A stretch of DNA of 64,000 nt from positions 1 to 64,000 of the forward strand of contig JBAIAC010000609.1 in assembly GCA_037349315.1 (NCBI GenBank), read 5' to 3'. The stretch's first letter is position 1. Every line of letters begins with the position of its first letter. Origin of the DNA: Chelydra serpentina (taxonomy: Eukaryota > Chordata > Testudines > Chelydridae). Below the pieces are notes generated by a model. The model saw only the letters and a list, made by a program, of their open reading frames with translations, was not told where the DNA came from and did no database searches. Positions 25,556-48,322 of this stretch are shown in pieces. A program made the translations under genes and the position numbers.

Positions 25556-27394
25556 ATGGGCAAGGCAGGCCAAGGGGTTGTTGCAGTTCTATTTTTAACT
25601 CCTAGGGCGGTGCTCAGACAGTGAGGGGACGATACAATGCAGAGTGGAGCAGCGGGAGACAGTGCTGTGTTCGCAGCAGCATGGAATGGCTGGAGAGAAG
25701 ATGACAGTGATCAGGCAAGAGACACTCCGGGCACAGACACAGGGAAAGGGAGACAAAGCTGACTCCAAGTTTATGGGCCGGGGAGACAGAAGCGGTCATG
25801 GAGATGCCAGGTGGGGGAAAGGAGGAATTGGGTTCTGGAAAGGGGCGGCTGGACACCTCAGGGAAGAGTGGCAGAGGCCTGGCCCAGAGAGATTTGAGAA
25901 GCCCCAGTGTACAATGGGGCAGATGAGGCCTCCAAGAGGACAAACCTGAGCGACACTAACAGGCCTGGGGGAGCGGGGCGGCCCAGCCAGGGACAGGAGA
26001 GCCAGTGAGCAGACGCATGGAAACAAGCGGGCAGGAAGAGGAGGAAGCCGAGACTTACAGCATGGAGGAGGGGGCCAAGGAGAGCCGAAGCCGGCTTGGA
26101 GGGGAGCAGGCAGGGAGCTGGAGGAGACGCAGCCCAGGCCCAGAGAGTGGGAGGAAGCCGGGCTAGGAGGGCGCAGAGCGGCAGCGGTCAGGGGTCAGGG
26201 GCTGACTGGGCACGTGGGAACAGGGGGAGGGGGAGGAGGAAACGAGTTCTTGGGAGTTAGTGACAAGTTTGTTTCCTTTACAGCTGGCAGGGCCGGGGGA
26301 AGTGGGGGGGTTAGCGGCGAGCAGGGGCTGGAGGCAAGAGAGCGCCTGAGGAAGGAGAAGCTGCCTAGGCTGGGGATGGAGAGGATGCCGGGGCAGTCAC
26401 AGGATGCTCCCCAGCGGCTGCGCAGGAGCCCAGGCCAGGCAAAGCAGGGTCCAGGTTTGGGGGGTGATCTCCCCTCTGTGCCCTGAGTCAGGGCCCTTGC
26501 CTGGGGAACTCCCCACCACCAGGAGCTCTCCCCCTCCAGGGTGCTCGGCTAGACTCACCTCCTCCCACGAGGGCTGCAGGGTGGCCCTGGCCCGGGGGCG
26601 CGCCAGGAGTAAATCACCGATGGGTCCTTCTTGGACAGAGGCTGCAGGGAGAGGGGGAGGGAGGGAGAGTTTGTTCCTCTTCCTGGAGGGAATGAACATG
26701 CTTCTAAAGTTACGCAAGAGCCTCATCCCATGGGGAGCCGCCTCCCAGCCGGGCACCAGCGAATAGCACCTGCCCACCACCAGCCCTCAGCACAGCCCAG
26801 GGGAACCCACCCCCTGGTGCCAAGCCCAGGGCTTTTCACTCCGGCGGGGCTCAGAGTCACTAACCCTGTTACTCCAAGAGGGAAACGGGCACCTGCACAG
26901 GACAGACGCTGGCCTGAGGGCACGCCACCTCCAGCAGGCCTGGGGAAAGCAAGGCAAGGGACCTGGCAGGGATTCCCTGGCAATTCTCCTTCACGTCTCT
27001 TCCTTCCTAACACCTGGCCCCCGCACCCCCGCCAGCTCTGCAGCCTGACACCCCCGGCCTCCGCTGGGGTCTGCGCCCCCCTGGCCTGCGGGGCGGCATT
27101 TCCAGCAGCCGCTGCTCATGGCAAAGCGACGCCCCCCTCTGGGAGCTGCCACCACACACAGAATTAGCACTGTGTGAACCGGGCAGCTCCCGGCCAGCCC
27201 GGGGCATGGGACACTGCTCTGCCCCACGTCCTCCCAATCTCCCCACCCCACTGAACACCCCTGCCCCCACCATTCCCTCAGTATCCCCCCTCGACTCCCC
27301 ACAGCCCCCTTCGTCACGCTCGCCCTTTCAGACTTCTGTCCCCCCACCTGGCCCACACACGCTCAGCCACACACACACCCCACCCCAGCTTCCC
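25556..27394. other. Unique stretch with one exon-like block
   Basis: GC-rich, purine-rich on the + strand around 25620-26450. No recognised gene. It holds the exon-like block at 26559-26641 described separately. Confidence 0.45.
26559..26641 (-). other. Exon-like block, - strand (candidate internal exon)
   Basis: An 83-nt block on the - strand between a polypyrimidine acceptor (CTCCCTGCAG) and a consensus donor (GAG|GTGAGTC). Two frames are open. One (PLSKKDPSVIYSWRAP...) runs in frame into the block at 23443-23528. The product is unrecognised. By position it lies between the CpG island at about 28 kb and the next candidate exon, as a 5' exon of a leftward gene would. Confidence 0.3.
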
Positions 27395-27775
27395 GGCCAT
27401 TCCCCCTGCTCAGCCAGCCCATACCTCCTACCCCATCCATTTCCTCCGCCCCATAACCCCCCACCCCATCCATCCCCTCTGCCCCCCAGCCATTCCCCCT
27501 GCTCAGCCAGCCCATACCTCCTACCCCATCCATTTCCTCCGCCCCATAACCCCCCACCCCATCCATCCCCTCTGCCCCATAACCCCCCACCCCATCCATC
27601 CCCTCTGCCCCCCAGCCATTCCCCCCGCTCAGCCAGCCCATGTTCCCCCACCCATTCCCTCCGCCCCATAACCCCCCACCCCATCCATCCCCTCTGCCCC
27701 CCAGCCATTCCCCCGCTCAGCCAGCCCATACCTCCTACCCCATCCATTCCCTCCGCCCCCCAGGAACCCCCCCCG
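27395..27775. repeat. C-rich compound minisatellite
   Basis: Alternating modules CCATTCCCCCTGCTCAGCC / AGCCCATACCTCCTACCCC / ATCCATCCCCTCTGCCCC and CCGCCCCATAACCCCCCACC recur four to five times with a combined period near 95-130 bp. Proline-rich and glycine-rich open frames across it are periodic. Confidence 0.85.
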
Positions 27776-27839
27776 CTCGCTCCCTGCCCCCCAGCTCATG
27801 CCCCTGCCCCATCCTGCCCGTGCCCCCCAGCCATCCCCC

Positions 27840-28120
27840 CCGCTCAGCCAGCCCGCGCCCCCCCGGGGTCCACTCCCTCAGTCATTCCCGCCCCCCCGGG
27901 GGGCTGCGGGCTCCTTGCGCGAGCATCGGGGCCGCGCCTCCCGCGCGTGCCCGCGCCCCTTCCCGCCCGTTGAGCTCGCTCCAGCGCCAACCTGCCTGAG
28001 GCGGCTCCTCCTCCACGCGCCTGGGGATGCGCGGGCCGGCGCGCGTCCGAGCCAGGGGGCGGGGCCAGCGGAGGAGCGAGGGGCGCGCTCCCGAGCGTCC
28101 CAAGCGCCGAAACTTTCCAC
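27840..28120 (-). promoter_or_regulatory. CpG island, candidate promoter of a leftward gene
   Basis: Very CpG-dense sequence (for example GCGCGGGCCGGCGCGCGTCC at about 28030) with a GC box (GGGGGCGGGGC) at 28056-28066. It is flanked on the right by a minisatellite and separated from the CDK5 start by 6 kb. By remembered synteny the neighbour divergent from CDK5 is SLC4A2, so this could be its promoter. No SLC4A2 coding exon is visible in the window, so the assignment is inference only. Confidence 0.4.
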
Positions 28121-28164
28121 GTGTCAGGAGTATGCGCGTGCCCGACCGCCCAAAGAGACCCCGG

Positions 28165-28905
28165 CCCCGAGACCCCCAACCCGCGCCCCACAGAGCCCCA
28201 CCACCAGCCCCCCGCCCCAAGACCCCCAGATCCCAGCCCCCTGCACCGAGACCCCCAACCCGCCCCACACAGAGCCCCACCACCAGCCCCCCGCCCCAAG
28301 ACCCCCAGATCCCAGCCCCCTGCACCGAGACCCCCAACCCGCCCCACACAGAGCCCCACCACCAGCCCCCCGCCCCAAGACCCCCAGATCCCAGCCCCCT
28401 GCACCGAGACCCCCAACCCGCCCCACACAGAGCCCCACCACCAGCCCCCCGCCCCAAGACCCCCAGATCCCAGCCCCCTGCACCGAGACCCCCAACCCGC
28501 CCCACACAGAGCCCCACCACCAGCCCCCCGCCCCAAGACCCCCAGATCCCAGCCCCCTGCACCGAGACCCCCACCCCACACAGAGCCCCACCACCAGCCC
28601 CCCGCCCCAAGACCCCCAGATCTCAGCCCCTAAAAACCCCCACAGAGCCCCACCACCAGCCCCCCACATCAAGACCCCCAGATCCCAGCCCCCTGCACCG
28701 AGACCCCCACCCCACACAGAGCCCCACCACCAGCCCCCCGCCCCAAGACCCCCAGATCTCAGCCCCCGACATCCCCCACCACCAGCCCCCCGCCCCAAGA
28801 CCCCCAGATCTCAGCCCCTAAACCCCCCCACAAAGCCCCACCACCAGCCCCCCGCCCCAAGACCCCCAGATCCCAGCCCCCTGCACCGAGACCCCCAACC
28901 CACGC
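28165..28905. repeat. 79-bp minisatellite, about 9 copies
   Basis: The unit runs CTGCACCGAGACCCCCAACC, CGCCCCACACAGAGCCCCAC, CACCAGCCCCCCGCCCCAAG, ACCCCCAGATCCCAGCCCC. CTGCACCGAG recurs at 28241, 28320 and 28399, so the period is exactly 79 bp before it degrades to the right. Since 79 is not a multiple of three, all three frames of both strands stay open in turn, giving many shadow ORFs. Confidence 0.93.
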
Positions 28906-29860
28906 CACACACTGGGACCCAACACCAGCCCCCCGCCTCCAGTCCCAACCCTTAGCCCCCTAGATTCCAGCCCTCGACCCCCCAAACTGCCCCACACAGA
29001 GCCCCACCACCAGCCCCCCGCCCCATGTCCCCCAACCCACCCACTGGGACCCACCAGCAGCCTCCAGTTCCAGCCCTGAGCCCCCACCAGATCCCATCCC
29101 CTGCACCAAGACCCCCCAAAGCAACCCCCTACATTAAACCCCCCACAAGCCTCCTGCACCAAGACCCTCACCCCACACACTGAGACTCACCCCCCCAAGT
29201 CCCCTCCAGATCCCAGACCCCTCCCAATCCCAGCCCCCCACACCGCAACCCCTTCAAGTCCCCTGCTCTGACCCCCCCAAATACCAGCTCCCTCCAATCG
29301 CAGCCCCCCCACCAAGATCCTCCCAAACCCCAACCCATCCCCTGCACTGAGACCCCCCGAAGCAACCCCTACATCAAACCCCCCACCAGCCCTCTGCACC
29401 AAAACCTCCCATCCACCCCACCCATTGAGACCCCCACCAACCCCTTGTGTCAATACCTCCAAAACCTCCCAAATCATAGACACCCCCCACTGAGACCCCC
29501 AAATCCCAGAGCCCCCCACACTGCAATTCTATCCACACCCTCAATCCAAGACCCCCACACCAAGGCCCCCAAATCCAAGACCCCCACCAACCCCCTATGC
29601 AAACACCCCCAACACCTCCCAAATACCAGACCCCCTGCATCGAGACCCTCAGCAAGCTCTAAATCCCAGACACCCCCACCCACCGCCACACTGAGACCCC
29701 CAAATCCCAGCCCCCTACAATGAAGCACATAAACACCCCCCATCCCTGACCCCCCAGCACCCTCTACTGAGACCCCCCCCACCAGCCCCAGAGATCCCTA
29801 ACTCCCCTCCCGCACCAAGGTACCAAACCCCCAACAGCCCCCTCCAAGAATCTGCACCGA
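28906..29860. repeat. Degenerate continuation of the 79-bp array
   Basis: Related but heavily diverged C-rich modules (GAGACCCCC, CCACCAACCCC, AAATCCCAGACCCC, CTGCACCAAGACC) without a constant period, apparently an older decayed edge of the array to the left. Confidence 0.7.
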
Positions 29861-30214
29861 GCCCCACAGGGGCAGGTTCAGAGGCCTCGGGTGCCCAGAG
29901 CCCCACCCCCACCCTTCCCCATACACCCGCACACGGTGCCCACGTACCTGAGCCACACCTGCTTGTGCTGAACCCGTGCTGCCCCCTGCTGAGCAACAGG
30001 CAGCGGTGCAGGGGTGCTGCAGCCAGAGCGGGAGCGGCCGAGTGGGTCTGGACAGCCAGGCATTACCATGGCCCTGCCCGTGCCCAGCTCCAGGGGAAAC
30101 TGAGGCCTGGGTGTGGAGAGCCAGCTGCTCCTATTACTGAGCGCTGCCAGGCTGTGGCTCCACACAGGCACTCCCTCTCCCAAGCCAGGGTGTCTCTCTC
30201 TTTACCTGTGGCAC

Positions 30215-31650
30215 GGAACAGCCCCACTGAGACACAGGCCTAGCCTGCGGCCAGCCCCACTGAGCCAAACACGGAACAGCCCCACTGAGACACAGGCCCA
30301 GCCTGCGGCCAGCCCCACTGAGCCAAACACAGGACAGCCCCACTGAGACACAGGCCCAGCCTGCGGCCAGCCCCACTGAGCCAAACACGGGACAGCCCCA
30401 CTGAGACACAGGCCCAGCCTGCGGCCAGCCCCACTGAGCCAAACACGGGACAGCCCCAGTGAGAGACAGGCCCAGCCTGCGGCCAGCCCCACTGAGCCAA
30501 ACATGGGACAGCCCCAGTGAGAGACAGGCCCAGCCTGCGGCCAGCCCCACTGAGCCAAACACGGGACAGCTGCACTGAGAGGCTCTACCCAGACTATGGC
30601 CAGCCCCACTGAGAGATAGGCCCTGCCCTGCCTGCAGTCAGCCCCACTGAGCCAAACACAGGACAGACCCAGAGAGAGACAGGTCCTGCCCTGCCTGCGA
30701 CCAGCCCCACTGAGCCAAACACGGGCAGCCCCACTGAGAGACAGGCCCAGCCTGCGGCCAGCCCCACTGAGCCAAACACGGGCAGCCCCAGTGAGAGACA
30801 GGCCCAGCCTGCGGCCAGCCCCACTGAGCCAAACACGGAACAGCCCCACTGAGACACAGGCCCAGCCTGCGGCCAGCCCCACTGAGCCAAACACGGGACA
30901 GCCCCAGTGAGAGACAGGTCCAGCCTGAGGCCAGCCCCACTGAGCCAAACACGGGACAGCCCCAGTGAGAGACAGGCCCAGCCTGAGGCCAGCCCCACTG
31001 AGCCAAACACGGGAGAGCCCCAGTGAGAGACAGGCCCAGCCTGCAGTCAGCCCCACTGAGCCAAACACAGGACAGACCCAGAGAGAGACAGGTCCTGCCC
31101 TGCCTGCGGCCAGCCCCACTGAGCCAAACACAGGACAGACCCAGAGAGACACAGGCCCAGCCTGCAGCCAGCCCCACTGAGCCAAACACGGGAGAGCCCC
31201 AGTGAGAGACAGGCCCAGCCTGCAGTCAGCCCCACTGAGCCAAACACAGGACAGACCCAGAGAGAGACAGGTCCTGCCCTGCCTGCGGCCAGCCCCACTG
31301 AGCCAAACACAGGACAGACCCAGAGAGACACAGGCCCAGCCTGCAGCCAGCCCCACTGAGCCAAACACGGGCAGCCCCAGTGAGAGACAGGCCCAGCCTG
31401 CGGCCAGCCCCACTGAGCCAAACACGGGACAGCCCCAGTGAGAGACAGGCCCAGCCTGCGGCCAGCCCCACTGAGCCAAACATGGGCAGCCCCATTGAGA
31501 GACAGGCCCACTGAGCCAAACATGGGACAGTCCCAGTGAGAGACAGGCCCAGCCTGCGGCCAGCCCCACTGAGCCAAACACGGGACAGCCGCACTGAGAG
31601 GCTCTACCCAGACCATGGCCAGCCCCACTGAGAGATAGGCCCTGCCCTGC
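30215..31650. repeat. 58-bp minisatellite, about 25 copies
   Basis: The unit contains CAGCCCCACTGAGCCAAACA, CGGGACAGCCCCACTGAGAC (or AGTGAGAG) and ACAGGCCCAGCCTGCGGC. Spacing is 58 bp (for example ACAC at 30269 and 30327). A longer higher-order block with CAGGACAGACCCAGAGAGAG recurs around 30655, 31070 and 31245. Long cysteine/tryptophan-rich open frames on the - strand are periodic and not genes. Confidence 0.93.
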
Positions 31651-31689
31651 CTGCAGTCAGCCCCACTGAGAGACAAGCCCTGCCTGGAC

Positions 31690-32260
31690 TGCGGCCAGAC
31701 CCACTGGTGCATTGCTCAGCACGGGAAACAGAAATACCATCTCTACCAGCCAGCATGTTTTCGAGGAAGTTGGGCTTTGGCAAACAAACCTGACTTGTTT
31801 GGGGATTTTTTTACAGGGTTGCAGGTCTGGCTGATAAGGTGTGTTGGTATTGTGTGCCTGGCTGTCTCCAAGGCATTTTACGGAGTGCATGGCATTTTGA
31901 TGAAAGAGCTTGCACTATGTGGAATTATCAGGGCACATGATTAGATTAAAACCAGGGTCACGGGCAGAGCTCAGAATGTGCTTGGTCACGGGGAGAGATC
32001 AACTGCTGGGGCAGTTTCTAGTTGACATTATTAAATCCTGCAGATGAGAAAGGTTGGCAGAGTGCTATGCATTGAGGAGGACAGGTCACTGTCAGTGTGA
32101 TCGGAATCGCCTGGTTAAATGGTCCCCATCCAACACAAAGCACTATAGGAGCCGAGCTCAGGGGTCACCCCTACAGGAGGGGAGAGTGCCGCCGACTCGG
32201 AGCAGGACTCAAGATCACTGCAGACAGGAGCTCTGGTGCCAGGCTGTGAAGGGCTAACGC
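31690..32260. other. AT-richer interspersed-repeat-like segment
   Basis: About 570 bp of distinctly AT-richer DNA (for example CTGACTTGTTTGGGGATTTT) lying between two minisatellites. Composition and isolation suggest an old mobile-element fragment. No terminal repeats, poly(A) signal or family could be assigned. Confidence 0.35.
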
Positions 32261-32690
32261 GACCCGTGGCTGCGTGAAAGGGGGATACGGGAAAAATAGG
32301 GAGCGATCCTGGCCAGGCGGCTAGTCGAATAGTGCGGGGGCCGTTCTGGTGTCCACACTTTGGGGAGGAGGTGGAACTACGCCGGGGGGCCCCAGGATGA
32401 CCCGTGGCTGCATGAAAGGGGGATATGGGAAGAAATAGGGAGCGATCCTGGCCAGGCGGCTAGTCGAATAGTGCGGGGGCCGTCCTGGTGTCCACACTTC
32501 GGGGAGGAGGTGGAACTACGCCGGGGGGCCCCAGGATGACCCGTGGCTGCGTGAAAGGGGGATACGGGAAGAAATAGGGAGCGATCCTGGCCAGGCGGCT
32601 AGTCGAATAGTGCGGGGGCCGTCCTGGTGTCCACACTTCGGGGAGGAGGTGGAACTACGCCGGGGGGCCCCAGGATGACCCGTGGCTGGA
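32261..32690. repeat. 138-139-bp tandem repeat, three copies
   Basis: GACCCGTGGCTG recurs at 32261, 32399, 32538 and 32677 with near-identical intervening sequence (GGGAGCGATCCTGGCCAGGC, GGCTAGTCGAATAGTGCGGG, GGTGTCCACACTTCGGGGAG). The very low divergence points to recent duplication at the left edge of the CDK5 CpG island. Confidence 0.93.
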
Positions 32691-33114
32691 GAACAGGCCT
32701 CGTCCTGCGAGGCCGGCGGCTCGAGGCTGGGGTGAGGGGTCAGTGCCCAGGCCCCGACACGCGGGCGAGAGCTGTGGGGGGCTCTGGGCGCGCCGGGACT
32801 GCGGCGGGGGGAAGGGACCGGAGCGCGCGAGCAGCGAGCCCAGGGCAGCCCGGGCTACCCGCGGGAGGGGCCGTGCTCAGCGCCCGCGCGGGGCGCTATT
32901 GTCCCGCTGGAGCCCAGGCGCCCTCGGGGAGGCGCTGCCGGTGCCGGGCTCCGGGCGCCCCGCGCCAGGGACCGACCCGCCCGCCGGCCGAGCGGTGTCC
33001 CCGGGCCCGGCGCTCGCGCTTTTCCACGCCGGCTCCGGCACCGCGGAGGGGGCGGGGCCATCCGGGGGACGGGGCGGGGCGGGCCAGAGACAGGTGAACT
33101 AACACCCGGCCCGG

Positions 33115-34030
33115 CTGGAAGCGCGGGGGCTGCCGGGAGCGGTGCGAGGGGGCGTGGCCACGCGGGGGCTGACGGGAGCGGTGCGAGGGGGCGTGGCCAC
33201 GCGGGGCTGCCGGGAGCGGTGCGAGGGGGCGTGGCCACGCGGGGACTGCCGGGAGCGGTGCGAGGGGGCGTGGCCACGCGGGGGCTACCGGGAGCGGTGC
33301 GAGGGGGCGTGGCCACGCGGGGGCTGCCGGTAGCGGTGCGAGGGGGCGTGGCCACGCGGGGGCTGCCGGGAGCGGTGTGAGGGGGCGTGGCCACGCGGGG
33401 GCTGCCGGGAGCGGTGTGAGGGGGCGTGGCCACGCGGGGGCTGCCGGGAGCGGTGCGAGGGGGCGTGGCCACGCGGGGGCTACCGGGAGCGGTGCGAGGG
33501 GGCGTGGCCACGCGGGGGCTGCCGGGAGCGGTGCGAGGGGGCGTGGCCACGCGGGGGCTGCCGGGAGCTGTGCGAGGGGGCGTGGCCACGCGGGGGCTGC
33601 CGGGAGCGGTGCGAGGGGGCGTGGGGGCTGCCGGGAGCGGTACGAGGGGGCGTGGCCACGCGGAGGCTGCCGGGAGCGGTGCGAGGGGGCGTGGCCACGC
33701 GGGGGCTGCCGGGAGCGGTACGAGGGGGCGTGGCCACGCGGGGGCTGCCGGGAGCGGTACGAGGGGGCGTGGCCACGCGGAGGCTGCCGGGAGCGGTGCG
33801 AGGGGGCGTGGCCACGCGGGGGCTGCCTGGAGCGGTGCGAGGGGGCGTGGCCACGCGGGGGCTGCCGGGAGCGGTGCGAGGGGGCGTGGCCACGCGGGGG
33901 CTGCCGGGAGCGGTGCGAGGGGGCGTGGCCACGCGGGGGCTGCCGGGAGCGGTGCGAGGGGGCGTGGCCACGCGGGGGCTGCCGGGAGCGGTGCGAGGGG
34001 GCGTGGCCACGCGGGGGCTGCCGGGAGCTG
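33115..34030 (+). repeat. 39-bp promoter minisatellite, about 23 copies
   Basis: The unit is GGGGCTGCCGGGAGCGGTGC followed by GAGGGGGCGTGGCCACGCG, repeated with very little divergence (changes such as AGGCTG, TACGAG and one truncated unit near 33620). Each unit holds the 12-bp perfect palindrome GCGTGGCCACGC and a KLF/Sp-type GGGGCGTGG box. The final unit at 34014-34034 reads GCCGGGAGCTGTAGTC, a ZNF143-like motif, and merges into the CDK5 5' UTR. Alanine/glycine/arginine-rich open frames across it are artefacts. Confidence 0.95.
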
Positions 34031-34036
34031 TAGTCC
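34014..34036 (-). promoter_or_regulatory. ZNF143/STAF-like site at CDK5 5' end
   Basis: The - strand reads ACTACAGCTCCCGGCAGCC, matching the ZNF143 SBS pattern well, about 25 bases upstream of the CDK5 ATG. The adjoining array units carry the same motif with the ACTACA half lost (GCTCCCGGCAGCC). This element may therefore have been the seed of the array, or the array may have drifted from it. Confidence 0.5.
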
Positions 34037-34057
34037 GGGCGGGCCCGGTGCGGAGCG

Positions 34058-46368
<12,311 letters not shown>

Positions 46369-46876
46369 AGACGCCTCGGCCGGGCCAGCACCTGCCCTGC
46401 TCCGCTGGCATGGGGGGGAGGGGATGTCCCGGGGCCAGGGCACTGGGTGATGGGCCGGGGCCCCCCCCCAAGGTATTTATTAGGTTTTTAACCCACTGCA
46501 GCGCCTGGTTTTATACCAGTCTCTGCTGGGACCCCATGGACAGGAGCCAGGCCCCCTCCCTGCCATGCTGCGAGCGCTCAGCGTCACCTGCCTCCCCCAG
46601 AACAGGGATGGCCCTGGGGTTCCAGCGGGGCACAGGAAAGTGGGGAGCCCCTGCTGTCCCTTCCTTCGCCGGGGGCCCGGGGGCAAGAGAAGGCTCCTCC
46701 CGGGCTGCCACGGGACGTGGTGCCCCGGTGCTGGCTGCCCCTGGCACAGGCTTCCCCTTCTTGCCCCGGCCCCTGCCTGGGTGGGACCCCCCTCCAGCTG
46801 GGACTCCTTGGGGGGCTGGGCAGCTTCCTCCCCCTTGTACCGTGCTCCTGTGTGGCTGAAGGTGTATGTTTAATTT

Positions 46877-46882
46877 CATAAA
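46877..46882 (+). terminator. Candidate CDK5 poly(A) signal (CATAAA)
   Basis: CATAAA, a weaker hexamer variant, lies about 510 bases after the CDK5 stop and is followed at 46902 by a GT-rich stretch (TGTGTCCTGTGCTCTCG) suitable as a downstream element. No AATAAA or ATTAAA was noticed between the stop and this site. Confidence 0.5.
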
Positions 46883-47179
46883 CAGTTCCCCTCCCCCAGC
46901 CTGTGTCCTGTGCTCTCGTCCCTTCCATGGGGGGAGAGGGCTGCTGGGGTGCCCGGGCGAGCAGAGAATGGAGGCTGGTGTCACAGACACATAGGGCGTG
47001 CCCACTCTTGGCCCCCTGCAGTCCGTGAACCCCCTTCAGAGCGACAGCCCTTCTTGGTGGTCCGTTCTCTCTCTTGGGGTTCAGCCCCTCCACCTCCTGG
47101 AACTGCCCCTCTCTGAGCCTCCGGCAGCCTGGCTCTGCCATGGGCCCCCCTCAGGGAGTCCCTTCGCTCTGGGCCCCCA

Positions 47180-47790
47180 GGGCCTCCACCCCCAAAGGGG
47201 ATGATGCCCCCTGTCCTCTAGGCCGGAGCGACTCTCAGCCAGCATAACACAGGAGGGTTTAGTGAGCGTCTGAACCCAGCACAGGAAACTCTCAGGCCTG
47301 GCCCCCTCAGCCCAGCACATCCCAGTCTCCCCTGCATCCAGGTGGGCTCTGCCTGCTCCCCCTCTCCAGCCCAGAAGCCCCCACCCCTGCTGCACCCGCC
47401 CTAAGCCCCGCCTCTGTCCATTGTCTTCTCTCCAGGTAAACAGCCCCATCAACAGGGTCACCTGGGCCTCTTCTCTGTCTCTGGCCCCCTGTGGCTGGAA
47501 CCGGTTGGTTAGGCCCCCTGGGCTCCTCTCTCCGCAGCCCATTGTTCTCCCACTGGCCAGGACCGGCTGCGAGTCCTGAGCTGGGCCTCCGGGTCACCTG
47601 TTGCCAGGGTCTCCATTCTCCACGTCCATGGCTGGGGTCCCCAGTACCAACAAACTCCCTCTCCCATCCCCTCGTTAAACCCGTAACACCCAGGGAAACT
47701 GAGTCCCACCCCCTCTGCCTGCAACCCTAGGAAACCAAGAAAAACCCCCATAGGCAACAAGGAAAACAGGAACCCCCCCATGCCGTTACA
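47180..47790 (-). mobile_element. Decayed Gypsy-type LTR, antisense to CDK5
   Basis: Read on the - strand it starts TGTAACGGCATGGGG and contains GGGACTCAGTTTCCCTGGGT and a degraded poly(A) region (CACTAAACCCTCCTGTGTTA) followed by TGCTGGCTGAGAGTC. This matches the R-U5 pattern of turtle Gypsy LTRs, including the copies at 51270 and 57397. No coding part is attached. The 3' limit is uncertain. Confidence 0.5.
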
Positions 47791-48316
47791 GCTGAGCCAG
47801 CCCTGTGGGTCTGGGTGCTGACCTGCCTGCCCTGCTGTTCATAGGCAGGGCAGCGAGCCTGGGGGTGGTGGGGAGACTGGAACGACGGAGGCTGCTGGTA
47901 CACCAGGGCCCTGCAGGGCCTGGGGCGAGCCTGGCTGTGGGGGCGGGGTGTCAGCTCTGGGGTCCTGCGGGACGAGCTGCAGCGCATGGCGACGGGGCAG
48001 CCCCCCAGCTGGCAAAGGGGGCAGCCCGTGGGCTACTAGCAGAGAGCTGGGTAGAGAGAGCCTGGCCTAGGGCCCACGCGGCAGCTCCCCCTTTGCTCCC
48101 ACCACTCACAACACCAGGCTAGAGCCCACCATGTGCCCCGTCTCTGCAAGCCCAGCCTAGCACCCTCCCCTCGACCCCGTGTGGGCCCTGCAGGGCCCCC
48201 CAGGACTGGTCCAACCCTGCCTCCCCGTTTTCCCCCCCCCCCCCAAACTCGTGCCTGCGTAGAGCCCTCCCCCACTGACCACGCAGAGATAGGACCTTAG
48301 AACCACCAGGGGAGTT
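47791..48316. other. Short intergenic gap between convergent genes
   Basis: Unique DNA between the antisense LTR and the candidate ASIC3 poly(A) site. No gene seen. Confidence 0.5.
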
Positions 48317-48322
48317 TTTAAT
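48317..48322 (-). terminator. Candidate ASIC3 poly(A) signal (ATTAAA)
   Basis: ATTAAA on the - strand lies about 930 bases beyond the ASIC3 stop codon, and the intervening sequence has no coding features, so it is the most likely end of the ASIC3 3' UTR. A run of 23 G at 48381-48403 lies inside that UTR (as C on the mRNA strand). Confidence 0.5.

Larger units (their letters stand above)
32691..34057 (+). promoter_or_regulatory. CDK5: CDK5 CpG-island promoter region
   Basis: CpG-dense sequence runs from about 32690 to the CDK5 start codon and slightly beyond, with a GC box (GGGGGCGGGGCC) near 33048 and no TATA box, as usual for a broadly expressed kinase gene. Most of the proximal 0.9 kb is a 39-bp tandem array (listed separately). 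The last 45 bases before the ATG (GAGCTGTAGTCCGGGCGGGC then CGGTGCGGAGCG) are probably the 5' UTR and core promoter. The transcription start cannot be placed from sequence alone. Confidence 0.6.

Noticed and set aside
11237..34057. SLC4A2 coding exons
   Set aside because: Expected by synteny to the left of CDK5, but no anion-exchanger motif was found on either strand in this window.
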